The notes under the pieces are model-generated. The model was not told the DNA's origin. It did no database searches and saw only the letters and a program-made list of their open reading frames with translations. Of a DNA stretch of 64,000 bases, positions 27,042 through 36,283 are shown piece by piece (position 1 is the stretch's first letter; each line of letters starts with the position of its first letter). The stretch is from Stenomitos rutilans HA7619-LM2 (GTDB lineage: Bacteria > Cyanobacteriota > Cyanobacteriia > Leptolyngbyales > Leptolyngbyaceae), in assembly GCA_019358945.1 (NCBI GenBank), contig JAHHIE010000020.1:35542-99541 (forward strand). The letters are read 5' to 3'. The position numbers and the translations under genes are program-made.

Positions 27042-27725
27042 CTAGAAACCACATCGTTTCAGTGCGCCATCGAGAGACACGTTAAAATTATAGCCTCGCT
27101 CGACTGTTGGAAAGTAACCGGGAGGCGGTGGTGCCATGTTGGGTTCCCTGCCCTGCTTGTAATCCATCCGCTTGGTTTGTGGGTTGTATGTCCATGCAAT
27201 CAGCCATTCGCCAGAAAGCGTTTGCCATCCCACCTGGTCATACATTTTGCGGTAGTCACCCAGTGCTTTCAAAATATTTTGCTGTGCCGTAAAGCCAAAT
27301 TTACCCTCGCTAGCAGCACTCCAAAGCGCATCTACTGTTTTGAGGTCTGTGCAGGAGAAGGTATCCATCTCATCCTGGGGAGTGTATCCCAGTGCTTGGG
27401 CTTTTGGCCCTGCGGCATCGAGAAGGCGAAGGTCGGTTTCTCGATCGGCGGCTTTCCAATCTTTTTTCTGAAGGTCGGCTTTCAATTGGCTGTAATCGAC
27501 GTGGCGATCGCTGGCGAGTGCAAGTTGCCCAGATGCAGCAAGGGGTGCAGATGTAGAAGGCGATGGAGAAGGAGTGAGTGGCGCAGCAGAGTGAGTAGAG
27601 TTCGCCTCGCTGAATGAATTAACCCTTGTATCAGACTGACGAAACCACCAAAACCCACCACCCATTAAGCTAGCGGTGATTAAAAAGGCAAGTATTAAAG
27701 CCGGAGTTTCATTTTTTTGTGGCAT
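27042..27725 (-). CDS. membrane-anchored GUN4-domain protein
   Basis: This 227-residue protein has one N-terminal membrane segment (ALILAFLITASLMGGGFWW), a Ser/Pro/Ala-rich linker, and a C-terminal GUN4 domain from about residue 75. YSQLKADLQKKDWKAADRET, FSCTDLKTVDALWSAAS and GKFGFTAQQNIL match the conserved parts of the GUN4 fold, which binds tetrapyrroles and in the housekeeping protein stimulates Mg-chelatase. Anchored GUN4-domain proteins are accessory paralogues of less certain function. The domain is predicted to lie on the periplasmic or lumenal side if the helix acts as a simple signal anchor. Its 3' end abuts a MITE-like repeat. Confidence 0.85.
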   Translation of the reverse strand: MPQKNETPALILAFLITASLMGGGFWWFRQSDTRVNSFSEANSTHSAAPLTPSPSPSTSAPLAASGQLALASDRHVDYSQLKADLQKKDWKAADRETDLRLLDAAGPKAQALGYTPQDEMDTFSCTDLKTVDALWSAASEGKFGFTAQQNILKALGDYRKMYDQVGWQTLSGEWLIAWTYNPQTKRMDYKQGREPNMAPPPPGYFPTVERGYNFNVSLDGALKRCGF

Positions 27726-28366
27726 ACGATCGAAGGTGCATTTAAGACAAAAGGATTCTCTGTCAACCGCTGCTCAACTGCTAGAGAAGAGAACAGTTAA
27801 TGGGTAGAAGCGTCTTAGAACAATAGAGAAACTGAATAATTGAGCAATGAAACAATAGCTACAAAAGTAATAGGGCTATACGCAAAGTTTAACTTTCTAC
27901 TGAGTCAGAAAACAGCACAGAACTGAAGAGATTGAGCTGTTTAGATGATCTTTATATGTTGAGATATAGATACATCTAAACGAACCGAACGCTTCTAGTT
28001 TTCAAGAGATAAGGCAAGAAGTATACAAATCTGTAGGGACAAATTATACTTGTGGTTTTCCATAAAATCTTCCATGATTGGAGTTGAAAGCTTTTATAAG
28101 TGCTAATTGGCATTGGCAGAAAAGCTGCTCTACCGAAACGTTTGTCATGATTGCTCTGGCTGCTTCTTAGGCTTCTTTACAAAAGGCTTTTGATTGCGTT
28201 TAGAGGAACTGTTGATGAGGGCGATCGCTTGTTGCTTTTATGGATAGATTGTGTGGCAAAGCTGATTGACTTCAAGAATGGTATCCGTTCAAACACGAAA
28301 TTTTAATGACAATCGGTTTTCGGTCAGAGGTTCACATTCAACGTTCAACTGGAGTTCAGTGAACCC
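27726..28366. other. 641-bp intergenic region upstream of kdpA
   Basis: This AT-rich gap separates the divergent GUN4-like and kdpA genes. GGAG lies 12 nt before the kdpA start. I see no ORF of conserved appearance, no RNA gene and no named operator. Its length suggests a regulated kdp promoter, but no kdpDE sensor genes are in the window. Confidence 0.4.
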
Positions 28367-30106
28367 ATGCTTCAAGGATGGATTCAAATTGCATTAACGC
28401 TACTCATTGTGGTAGCAATTACTCCTGTTCTTGGGGAGTATATGGCTCGTGTCTATTTAGGACAGCGAACTTTTTTAGACCCACTCTTAAAACCGATCGA
28501 GCAGATCATTCTGAAACTTAGTGGCGTACAGAGCCGTGAAGATATGACGGGTTGGCAGTATGCGCGATCGGTGCTTTACAGCAATCTCGCGATGGCGCTG
28601 CTGCTAGCGTTGATCATTGTGAATCAAGCGTGGTTACCGTTTAACCCAACCGGGTTGAGTGCGCCGACCTGGGACACTACATTACATACGGTGATTTCAT
28701 TTATCACAAATACCAATCAGCAGCACTATTCTGGCGAATCGACCTACGGGTATTTCGCACAGTTTGCAGGGTTAGGATATATGTTTTTTGTCTCGGCTGC
28801 AACTGGATTAGCGGTCGGGATTGCATTTATTCGTGGCTTGACGGGTAGACCACTCGGTAATTTTTATGTGGATCTGACGTTATCCATTACTCGCATTCTG
28901 TTGCCGATCGGTATTATCGGTACGATCCTTTTCATTGCGGCGGGTGTCCCAGAAACGCTGGCAGGCCCTGTGGTCATTCCCACACTGGAAAATCCTGCCA
29001 TTAGTCAAGCGATCGCGCGGGGGCCTGTCGCTCACTATGAAATCCTCAAGCAGCTTGGTGAGAATGGTGGCGGATTCTTTGCCATCAACTCGGCGCATCC
29101 CTTCGAGAATCCCAACCCCTTTACCAATTTGTTGCAGATTGTGGGCATGGTGGCGATTCCAGCCTCGTTTATTTATACCTATGGCGTGTTTGCTAATAAT
29201 CGCAAGCAAGCCTGGTTGGTGTATGGGATGGTGCTGGCGATTTCGGTGACGTTTATCATTGTGACGGCGATCGGTGAGTATAACGGCAATCCGGCAGTGA
29301 ATGCGTTGCTGGGTGGTCAAGCGCCGAACCTGGAAGGGAAGGAAGTCCGGTTTGGGTGGGCACAGTCTGCTTTGTTTGCTGCCATTACAACCGGAACAAT
29401 GTGTGGTGCGGTCAATAGCTTGCACGATTCGTTTATGCCCAATGGTGGCTTTGTCACGCTGGCAAATATGTTTCTGCAAATTATTTGGGGTGGGCAGGGG
29501 ACGGGCACGGCGTATCTCTTTGCCTACCTGCTGTTGGCAGTCTTTGTGACAGGGCTGATGGTGGGTCGCACTCCCGAATTTTTGGGACGCAAGATTGAGA
29601 AGCGAGAGGTTGTACTGGCAAGCTTTTTAATTCTACTGGTGCATCCGATCGCCATTCTCATTCCCGGCGCGATCGCAATGGCGTTGCCGAGCGCTCCGGA
29701 TGGAACCACTTTACAGGGCTTCTACAACGGTATTGCCAACCCCAGTTTTCACGGTTTGACAGAGGTGCTTTACGAATACGCTTCCGCAGCGGCTAATAAT
29801 GGTTCTGGCTTTGAAGGGCTATTGGACAGCCAACCTGCTCCCTCAGCGCTGTGGTGGAATCTTAGCGCGAGCTTTAGCCTGCTGGTGGGACGCTATGTGC
29901 CGATCGTGGCGTTGCTGCTGTTGGCTGATAGTATGTCGCGCAAGCAGCCCGTGCCAATGACCACTGGCACGCTTCGCACCGATACCTGGCTCTTTACGGG
30001 TGTGACAGCAGGCGTGATTTTGATTATGGGTGCGCTGTCGTTCTTTCCGGTGCTGGCGTTGGGGCCGATCGCCGAAGCCTTTCAGATTGCCAAGGGGATT
30101 GGGTAA
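28367..30106 (+). CDS. kdpA: potassium-transporting ATPase subunit KdpA
   Basis: This 579-residue polytopic protein is the K+ channel-like subunit of the high-affinity KdpFABC pump. [30 protein letters not shown] and [14 protein letters not shown] are its selectivity-filter segments, and [16 protein letters not shown] is a strongly conserved cytoplasmic loop. The length is standard. It opens the operon and is followed 10 bp later by an unannotated 58-codon ORF. Expression is expected under K+ limitation or osmotic stress. Confidence 0.97.
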   Translation: MLQGWIQIALTLLIVVAITPVLGEYMARVYLGQRTFLDPLLKPIEQIILKLSGVQSREDMTGWQYARSVLYSNLAMALLLALIIVNQAWLPFNPTGLSAPTWDTTLHTVISFITNTNQQHYSGESTYGYFAQFAGLGYMFFVSAATGLAVGIAFIRGLTGRPLGNFYVDLTLSITRILLPIGIIGTILFIAAGVPETLAGPVVIPTLENPAISQAIARGPVAHYEILKQLGENGGGFFAINSAHPFENPNPFTNLLQIVGMVAIPASFIYTYGVFANNRKQAWLVYGMVLAISVTFIIVTAIGEYNGNPAVNALLGGQAPNLEGKEVRFGWAQSALFAAITTGTMCGAVNSLHDSFMPNGGFVTLANMFLQIIWGGQGTGTAYLFAYLLLAVFVTGLMVGRTPEFLGRKIEKREVVLASFLILLVHPIAILIPGAIAMALPSAPDGTTLQGFYNGIANPSFHGLTEVLYEYASAAANNGSGFEGLLDSQPAPSALWWNLSASFSLLVGRYVPIVALLLLADSMSRKQPVPMTTGTLRTDTWLFTGVTAGVILIMGALSFFPVLALGPIAEAFQIAKGIG

Positions 30107-30116
30107 GTGATGCTAT

Positions 30117-30293
30117 ATGATCCCCGAAACTTCTCTGACCTGTGCTGAAGGCGTTTCTCCTGGCTTGCAGCAGGCAATCAATATATATCGCTCCAGTCCT
30201 CTCTCCGTTGCTAATTTCTTTGGTCTGGGGGCTGTGCTAATCCTCACGCTTCTCGCCAGTCAGAAACTCGTCCTTAGACTGCATGCTCAGTGA
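30117..30293 (+). CDS. 58-aa single-helix membrane ORF between kdpA and kdpB
   Basis: This ORF is too short for the supplied track. It starts with ATG 10 bp after the kdpA stop and ends with TGA at 30291-30293. The product begins MIPETSLTCAEGV, has one hydrophobic helix around VANFFGLGAVLILTLLA, and ends in a short basic tail. The position and topology suggest a small accessory subunit of the Kdp complex. It is distinct from the KdpF/KdpG-like protein encoded after kdpB. No strong Shine-Dalgarno is visible, so translation could be coupled to kdpA. I recognise no family. Confidence 0.5.
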   Translation: MIPETSLTCAEGVSPGLQQAINIYRSSPLSVANFFGLGAVLILTLLASQKLVLRLHAQ

Positions 30294-30435
30294 CAGTAGC
30301 ATTGCTTTGCTTCATTCCAGCGGATGACGATGTTAGAACGCCAGTGGCATCGAAGACCGTTTTAAGCAATGCCGAAGACAAGACTGTCTCAATCATCTCA
30401 ACCCAACCTTTACGCCCAACACGGCATTGTCTTCT

Positions 30436-32532
30436 ATGGAATCCAGTTCTACCTCTCTTCGTTCGATTAAGGTGCCTCAGGGTCCCCGCGACTCTCGCAG
30501 GCATACGCCCAAGGTAAATATGTCTGGTTTGTATCAACGGGCGGTGCGCGAGTCATTTGTGAAGCTCAATCCCCGCATTCAAGTGCGAAACCCAGTGATG
30601 TTTGTGGTATGGGTAGGCACTGTAGTGACGCTTTTGGTGACGATCGATCCCAATTTATTTGGTTCTGTACAGGCAGATGTGGGGCAGCAACGCTTGCTCA
30701 ATGGGTTAATTACAGCAATTTTGTTTTTCACGATTCTGTTTGCCAATTTTGCAGAAGCAGTGGCAGAGGGACGCGGCAAGGCCCAGGCAGATTCGCTGCG
30801 ATCGACTCGATCAGATACCCTGGCTCGTAAGTTGATGACGGATGGGTCCATTCAAGAAGTCAGTTCTACGGCACTGCGCCGGGGCGATCGGGTGAAAGTG
30901 ATTGCGGGCGATATGATTCCAGCCGATGGTGAAGTGACTGAAGGCATTGCCTCCGTAGACGAATCGGCCATTACGGGCGAATCGGCTCCCGTCCTTAAAC
31001 AACCTGGAACAGACATTTCAAGCTCTGTGACGGGTGGGACGCGCATTCTGTCGGATGAGTTGATCATCAGCGTAACCTCTGATCCAGGACAAGGCTTTAT
31101 CGATCGCATGATTGCCCTGGTGGAAGGCGCAGAACGCACTAAAACGCCGAATGAGATTGCGTTGACAGTGCTGTTAGCGGTGTTGACGCTGGTGTTTCTC
31201 ATTGTGGTTTCGACAATTCCACCGTTGGCAAATTATGTGCAATCGCCCACGACGATCGCCATTTTGATCTCGCTGCTGGTAGCGTTAATTCCCACGACGA
31301 TCGGGGGCTTGTTGAGCGCGATCGGCATTGCTGGGATGGATCGGGTGGCTCAATTCAATGTCATCGCCACCTCTGGTCGTGCAGTGGAAGCCTGCGGTGA
31401 CATCAATACCCTGGTGTTGGATAAAACGGGCACGATCACGTTAGGAAATCGTTTGGCGGATGAATTTATTCCTGTCAACGGACACACAGTTGAAGAGGTG
31501 GCTCAAATTGCACTCGCTGCCAGCGTGTTTGATGAAACACCAGAGGGACGGTCGATCGTCAGCCTTGCAGAGAAGTGTCAAGCTGTAACCGATTTCAATT
31601 TGAAGGACGCGACAGGTGTTGAATTTTCTGCTCGCACCCGCATGAGTGGCACAGATCTTCCAAATGGGCGTGAAGTGCGAAAAGGCGCGGTAGATGCAAT
31701 TAAAGGGTTTGTTAGATCGCGCAGTGGATCGGTACCATCTGATCTGGATAGCGCCTACGAGCGAGTGTCGCGTTTGGGTGGTACGCCGCTTGCGGTGTGC
31801 GAGGACAGCGAAATCTATGGTGTGATTTATCTCAAAGACATTGTAAAAGCAGGTCTGCGAGAGCGATTTGACCAACTCCGCCGCATGGGAGTAAAAACCA
31901 TTATGCTCACAGGCGACAACCAAATTACCGCCTCCGTCATTGCGAAAGAAGCGGGTGTGGATGATTTCATTGCTGAAGCCACACCCGAAGACAAAATTGA
32001 TGTCATTCGGCGAGAGCAGTCGCAAGGCAAGCTGGTTGCCATGACAGGAGACGGCACCAACGATGCACCCGCTCTGGCACAGGCAAATGTGGGTGTAGCA
32101 ATGAACTCAGGCACCCAGGCCGCCAAAGAAGCTGCCAACATGGTGGATTTAGATTCTGATCCCACAAAGTTGATCGATTTGGTGACGATCGGCAAGCAGC
32201 TTCTCATTACTCGCGGTGCGCTGACGACGTTCTCGATCGCCAATGACATCGCCAAATACTTTGCGATCATTCCTACCATTTTCGCGGCAGCAGGGATCGG
32301 CGCACTCAATATTATGGGATTGAAAAGTCCCCAGTCTGCCATTATTTCAGCGCTCATTTACAACGCCCTGATTATTCCTGCCCTCATTCCATTAGCCCTC
32401 AAAGGGGTGCAGTTTCGCCCCCTGACAGCAGACCAACTCTTGCGCCGTAATATCTTGCTCTATGGCGTTGGTGGTGTTATTGCGCCGTTTATTGCCATCA
32501 AAATCATCGACGTGCTGATTCCCTTTTCATAA
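30436..32532 (+). CDS. kdpB: potassium-transporting P-type ATPase subunit KdpB
   Basis: This 698-residue P-type ATPase is the energy-coupling subunit of KdpFABC. It has the phosphorylation motif [12 protein letters not shown], the actuator motif ITGESAPV, and the hinge motif [32 protein letters not shown] is the typical first helix. The track start is a TTG; the ATG three codons later is preferred, although no good ribosome binding site is present and the first 30 residues look poorly conserved, so an internal start is possible. It lies 142 bp after the small ORF. Confidence 0.97.
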   Translation: MESSSTSLRSIKVPQGPRDSRRHTPKVNMSGLYQRAVRESFVKLNPRIQVRNPVMFVVWVGTVVTLLVTIDPNLFGSVQADVGQQRLLNGLITAILFFTILFANFAEAVAEGRGKAQADSLRSTRSDTLARKLMTDGSIQEVSSTALRRGDRVKVIAGDMIPADGEVTEGIASVDESAITGESAPVLKQPGTDISSSVTGGTRILSDELIISVTSDPGQGFIDRMIALVEGAERTKTPNEIALTVLLAVLTLVFLIVVSTIPPLANYVQSPTTIAILISLLVALIPTTIGGLLSAIGIAGMDRVAQFNVIATSGRAVEACGDINTLVLDKTGTITLGNRLADEFIPVNGHTVEEVAQIALAASVFDETPEGRSIVSLAEKCQAVTDFNLKDATGVEFSARTRMSGTDLPNGREVRKGAVDAIKGFVRSRSGSVPSDLDSAYERVSRLGGTPLAVCEDSEIYGVIYLKDIVKAGLRERFDQLRRMGVKTIMLTGDNQITASVIAKEAGVDDFIAEATPEDKIDVIRREQSQGKLVAMTGDGTNDAPALAQANVGVAMNSGTQAAKEAANMVDLDSDPTKLIDLVTIGKQLLITRGALTTFSIANDIAKYFAIIPTIFAAAGIGALNIMGLKSPQSAIISALIYNALIIPALIPLALKGVQFRPLTADQLLRRNILLYGVGGVIAPFIAIKIIDVLIPFS

Positions 32533-32660
32533 CATCCACATCTGTTCTAGCAGGTTGCAACCTCTTCCATACTTTCTCCCTTCTGCCTCCTGCCTTCTAC
32601 CCTCTGCCTTCAACAGCCCACCTTTCCCGACTTCCTCCATCCCTTTACCTTCTACTGACT

Positions 32661-32942
32661 ATGAAACGCCTCCTCGATCGACCACCCCTTCTTTTCACTC
32701 AAACCCTTGCACCCGCCGCCGAAACCATCATCGAGATCTGGACGGAGTGGCGGAGACAAAAACTACCGCTTTATCTCTTTCTCGGTTTGTGTCTCAACCT
32801 CGTACTGGCACCTGCCGTGTTTGCTGCAACGGGTAACGATCTGTCTCGCACCCAGGCGTATTGGCTGGCAGCACTCGGTTTAGTCACTATTGCCCTTGCG
32901 ATTTACCTCTTTTTTGTCATGTTTGTACCGGAGAAATTCTAA
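32661..32942 (+). CDS. kdpF: cyanobacterial KdpF/KdpG-like small subunit
   Basis: This 93-residue protein has two hydrophobic helices, LYLFLGLCLNLVLAPAVF and AYWLAALGLVTIALAIYLFFVMF, and ends MFVPEKF. The second helix and PE(K/R)F ending match the 29-residue enterobacterial KdpF, so it is a KdpF with an N-terminal extension. In Anabaena kdp operons the equivalent gene between kdpB and kdpC has been called kdpG. It should stabilise the KdpABC complex. Its TAA overlaps the kdpC ATG by one base. A pyrimidine-rich intergenic tract precedes it. Confidence 0.8.
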   Translation: MKRLLDRPPLLFTQTLAPAAETIIEIWTEWRRQKLPLYLFLGLCLNLVLAPAVFAATGNDLSRTQAYWLAALGLVTIALAIYLFFVMFVPEKF

Positions 32943-33607
32943 TGAGTTTTGCGCGTGAGGCTGGTAGAGCCGTTCGATCTACCTTGGTGCTGTGGGTCAT
33001 TACCGCGATCGCCTATCCCCTGATCATGATTGCGTTTGGGCAAATTGTCTTTCCCTTTCAAGCGAATGGTAGTTTGTTGAAAAATGCGAAAGGCGATGTG
33101 GTGGGTTCTGCATTAATTGGTCAGCCCTTTACATCTGACAAATACTTCAACAGTCGTCCCAGCACCACCAGCTACAGTACGGCTGACCCTGGTAAAGATA
33201 AGGATGGCAAGCCCCTGGACACGTCGGGGGTGCTAAATACGGGAGTCTCTGGTGCGAGTAATTTGGCTCCTAGCAACCCAGCATTGCTCGATCGCATCAA
33301 AGGCAAGAGCGATCCTGACCCCAGTAAAGCGATCGAGGGTGATCTGCCGCGACTGCAAAAAGCGGGTGTTAAACCAACCGCAGATCTGGTCTATACCTCT
33401 GGCTCTAGCCTTGATCCCCACATTACGCGAGAAGGGGCGATCGCTCAAATTGATCGAGTTGCCAAAGCGCGGGCACTGCAACCCAACCAGTTAGAAGACC
33501 TGATCAAACAGAATACTGATGGTCGGTTTCTGGGTCTTTTGGGTGAACCAGGTGTCAATGTGCTGAAGCTGAATTTGGCGCTAGATGCCCTCAAGCCTGC
33601 CAGCTAG
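32942..33607 (+). CDS. kdpC: potassium-transporting ATPase subunit KdpC
   Basis: This 221-residue protein has one N-terminal membrane helix (LVLWVITAIAYPLIMIAFGQ) and a periplasmic domain. VGSALIGQPFTSDKYFNSRPS is the KdpC signature, and VYTSGSSLDPHIT is also conserved. It is required for assembly and K+ affinity of the KdpFABC pump. The insert KGKSDPDPSKAIEGD is common in cyanobacterial forms. Its start overlaps the preceding stop codon, and a REP-like terminator hairpin follows. Confidence 0.96.
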   Translation: MSFAREAGRAVRSTLVLWVITAIAYPLIMIAFGQIVFPFQANGSLLKNAKGDVVGSALIGQPFTSDKYFNSRPSTTSYSTADPGKDKDGKPLDTSGVLNTGVSGASNLAPSNPALLDRIKGKSDPDPSKAIEGDLPRLQKAGVKPTADLVYTSGSSLDPHITREGAIAQIDRVAKARALQPNQLEDLIKQNTDGRFLGLLGEPGVNVLKLNLALDALKPAS

Positions 33608-33614
33608 AACACTA

Positions 33615-33647
33615 AGACCTCCGATCGCCTCAAGAAATCGGAGGTCT
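33615..33647 (+). terminator. 33-bp palindrome after kdpC (variant of the AGACCTCCGA repeat family)
   Basis: AGACCTCCGAT pairs perfectly with ATCGGAGGTCT across an 11-nt loop. The 33-bp length and the AGACCTCCGA ends match the palindromes at 43595, 44469 and 45170. It lies 7 bp after the kdpC stop, so a repeat of this family may serve as the operon terminator, although no U-run follows. Confidence 0.7.
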
Positions 33648-33664
33648 GATATCAGAGTTTTTGT

Positions 33665-35050
33665 ATGTGTAGTGATTTTTCGCTCCGTGCCCCTTCACGG
33701 TTCGCTGTCGTGGGGGATGGGTTGTCTTTAGAAATTTCTTGCCGTCGCCCTTTCAGTCATTCCAATGCTTGCTTGCATCAGCGCTATCGCCTCCTCAAGC
33801 CTTTGGGACAGGGCGGTTTTGGCAAAACCTTTCTCGCCCAGGATGAATACCAATCTACAAAGGCGCTTTGTGTCGTCAAGCAGATTCTGCCTAACCACAA
33901 CAATCCACAAGTAACTGAGCGCTTTCAACAAGAAACCCAACGCTTAGCCGAGGTGGGTGAACATCCTCAAATTCCCCAATTGTTGAACCACTTTGAGCAG
34001 GATGGACAGTGCTTCATCGTGCAGGAATGGATTGACGGCTCGACGCTGGAACAAGAGGCGGTGGAACAACTCTTTGATGAAGGGGAAGTGTGGGCGCTAC
34101 TTCGAGACTTGCTGCCTATTTTACAGTATCTCCACGATCGCAACATCATCCATCGTGACATCAAACCCGCAAACATCATTCGTCGCCGCCACACGGGTGC
34201 CACTGATTGCAGCTCTCATTCATTCGTGCTGGTTGATTTTGGTGCAGCTAAGCAGATTGATGAGATGCAGCCCGTTTCCACCGGAACTATCATTGGCAGT
34301 GCAGAGTATGCCGCTCCTGAGCAAATTCGAGGTCGTGCCGTGTTTGCCAGCGATCTCTATAGTTTAGGAGTAACTTGCCTGCACTTACTCACCCAAATGT
34401 CACCCTTTGAGTTATACGATGTGGGCGATGCCATTTGGAAATGGGAGGCGTACTTAACGCAGCCAATTAGTACCGCTCTAAAGCACATGCTCTGTACGTT
34501 GGTGCAACCAGCCATGAGGCGGCGCTATCAGTCGGCGGCAGAGGCATTCGTAGCATTAGAGGCTTTGACCCTACAGCCAGCCAAACGGATCGCACCGTCT
34601 GCTTTAGCTCTAACAAGTTCAGGGGTAGATGGGGACTGTATGTCATGTGTGGTTTCGCCTGCTGCGATCGCGGCCAACTACACCATACAAACGGTGCGAT
34701 CGATCAAGGCTGCTACTGCCTATAATCCTCAGTCTCAGCGCTGGCACTCGCTTCCATCTGCAACAGTGCCCAATAATCTTACCTGTGACGTGGCGGTCTT
34801 CTTACGCTCTCGTCTTCTGAATACGTCCGCTCCCCACACTGATCGAGGTTCGCCAACGAATTTAATGGCTCCCAAACATCTAATGAGTTGGCGCTTAGTC
34901 GCCGTTGGGTTTGGGACTGCTGTTGCCAGCGTAGCACTAACCTGTCTATGGGTCTGTGTGAGCATCATTTTTCTGGCTCTTGCGGTGCCACCACAATCCA
35001 CAACCATGCCAGCGAAAGTCACGTCTTCAGTGTTACCTCGATCGCTTTAA
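33665..35050 (+). CDS. membrane-anchored serine/threonine protein kinase (PknB/Hanks type)
   Basis: This 461-residue protein has a Hanks-type kinase domain from about residue 40 to 300. GQGGFGKTFLA is the glycine loop, CVVKQIL holds the ATP-binding Lys, IHRDIKPANII is the catalytic loop, VDFGAAKQ the metal-binding DFG, and SAEYAAPEQIRG the substrate loop, so all key residues are intact. A low-complexity stretch follows, and then a membrane helix near the C-terminus (VASVALTCLWVCVSIIFLALAV). Cyanobacterial relatives often begin with a zinc ribbon; here the N-terminus has only scattered Cys residues and may be degenerate. The signal sensed is unknown. Confidence 0.92.
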   Translation: MCSDFSLRAPSRFAVVGDGLSLEISCRRPFSHSNACLHQRYRLLKPLGQGGFGKTFLAQDEYQSTKALCVVKQILPNHNNPQVTERFQQETQRLAEVGEHPQIPQLLNHFEQDGQCFIVQEWIDGSTLEQEAVEQLFDEGEVWALLRDLLPILQYLHDRNIIHRDIKPANIIRRRHTGATDCSSHSFVLVDFGAAKQIDEMQPVSTGTIIGSAEYAAPEQIRGRAVFASDLYSLGVTCLHLLTQMSPFELYDVGDAIWKWEAYLTQPISTALKHMLCTLVQPAMRRRYQSAAEAFVALEALTLQPAKRIAPSALALTSSGVDGDCMSCVVSPAAIAANYTIQTVRSIKAATAYNPQSQRWHSLPSATVPNNLTCDVAVFLRSRLLNTSAPHTDRGSPTNLMAPKHLMSWRLVAVGFGTAVASVALTCLWVCVSIIFLALAVPPQSTTMPAKVTSSVLPRSL

Positions 35051-35071
35051 ACCACGAGGATAATAGCCCAG

Positions 35072-35314
35072 ATGATTCTCCATAAAGCCGGAAACCGCTT
35101 TGCCTGGCTGCAAAAATTACGGACTTACATGCCAAAGCGCTTCAATCCAGACGTGAGAGAAGCAACTGATATTATTTTTAGCGTGATGGTGATCTTTATG
35201 ATCACTTGCATCGGCTCAATGCTACTCATCTGCTTTTTCTTTGAGATGGATCGACGATTGTCTAGTCCACCTGTCCAACCACGATCGGACGCGGCTGCTA
35301 CACCCACCCGATAG
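35072..35314 (+). CDS. small single-pass membrane protein, unknown
   Basis: This 80-residue ORF starts 21 bp after the kinase stop on the same strand, with GAGGA 12 nt before the ATG. It has a basic N-terminus, one strong membrane helix (IIFSVMVIFMITCIGSMLLICFFF) and a Ser/Pro/Arg tail. It could be a partner or regulator of the kinase, judged only by position. No family is recognised, and the coding call rests on topology and spacing. Confidence 0.5.
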   Translation: MILHKAGNRFAWLQKLRTYMPKRFNPDVREATDIIFSVMVIFMITCIGSMLLICFFFEMDRRLSSPPVQPRSDAAATPTR

Positions 35315-35464
35315 ATAGTGATGGCTCTAGTACAGCGCATCAAAAGTTCTGCAACGTGGGTTGAAAGAGTGCTGAGTGCTGTAGCTTGCTGCCGCTTTGC
35401 GGTGGACTGAGTGCTGAGGACTGAGTAGCGCTCAAGCCTGTTGCATCATTTCTGTTCCAGGACA

Positions 35465-36283
35465 CTAGGAGTTGAGAAGGCGATCGCTCAGGTCGAGCTT
35501 GCCCGGTTGATTGTAGTTACAGCGAAAGATGCAGCGTTTATGGTTGGCGTGATGTAACTTGGCACATTTCACGGCTCTTCGCCCAAACCAAAATTGATAT
35601 AACGCGGCAGCAGCAAGCATCCCAAGAGGCGGCACCAGCGCGTAAAGCCAAAAGGCTGTCCAGTTTTGGGCTGGAAACGCTGAGGCAAAACTGCGCGCAG
35701 GATTCATGCCAAAGCCGGAAAGCGGCGCTTCAAACGTGACGTAGAGCATCACTAAACATCCGGCAAACAACCCCGTGTAGCGGTTGAGCTTTGAGTTGTT
35801 ACTGGTTAATAACACCATCATCATCATCACGAACGCAATGACACCTTCACCAATGAATGCGCCTAGCCAGCCCAGTGCTCCTGGAACCGTAACCACATAA
35901 TTGACTGGCGGTTGCGTAAAGGTGCTGCCAAAGAGTAAGGCAACTAAACACACTCCTGCTAGCCCGCCCAGGCACTGAAACAGGATATAGAAAATGGCAT
36001 CCTGACGTTGGACTTTGCCTGCTTGGTAAAACGTGAGCGTTACGGCAGGATTCATGTGTGCGCCCGATTGCTTGCCCCAGGGGGAATAGATAAGCGCGAT
36101 CGCGGTCGATCCCATTGCCACCCCAATCAGAAATCGGCGTAGATCAGCATTGGCGATCGTTTGATGCACAGGTGAAGCAGGATATTCAAAGAGGATCGTG
36201 AAAACTCCGGCTGAAACCATAAAAAGACCGAGTTCTGCGGCTTCCATCAAATATTCTGGCAGGTGCTTTTTAAGGGTTTCCAT
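35465..36283 (-). CDS. MIP family channel (aquaporin/aquaglyceroporin)
   Basis: This 272-residue six-helix channel has both NPA boxes, [13 protein letters not shown] and [16 protein letters not shown]. Arg after the second NPA marks the selectivity filter. The C-terminal tail of about 40 residues is Cys- and His-rich ([16 protein letters not shown]), which is unusual. The track start is 15 codons upstream; the ATG at 36283, preceded by GGGAG nine bases away, is preferred and overlaps the GH63 gene by 14 bp. Water, glycerol or another small solute could pass; the coupling to a glycosidase gene hints at osmolyte turnover. Confidence 0.9.
   Translation of the reverse strand: METLKKHLPEYLMEAAELGLFMVSAGVFTILFEYPASPVHQTIANADLRRFLIGVAMGSTAIALIYSPWGKQSGAHMNPAVTLTFYQAGKVQRQDAIFYILFQCLGGLAGVCLVALLFGSTFTQPPVNYVVTVPGALGWLGAFIGEGVIAFVMMMMVLLTSNNSKLNRYTGLFAGCLVMLYVTFEAPLSGFGMNPARSFASAFPAQNWTAFWLYALVPPLGMLAAAALYQFWFGRRAVKCAKLHHANHKRCIFRCNYNQPGKLDLSDRLLNS

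Noticed and set aside
28880-29479. 199-aa minus-strand ORF opposite kdpA
   Set aside because: It is a shadow of kdpA with shadow-type His/Arg/Gln composition.
32555-32836. 93-aa plus-strand ORF before kdpF
   Set aside because: It is translated from a pyrimidine-rich low-complexity tract (Ser/Pro-rich product) and overlaps the KdpF-like gene in another frame.
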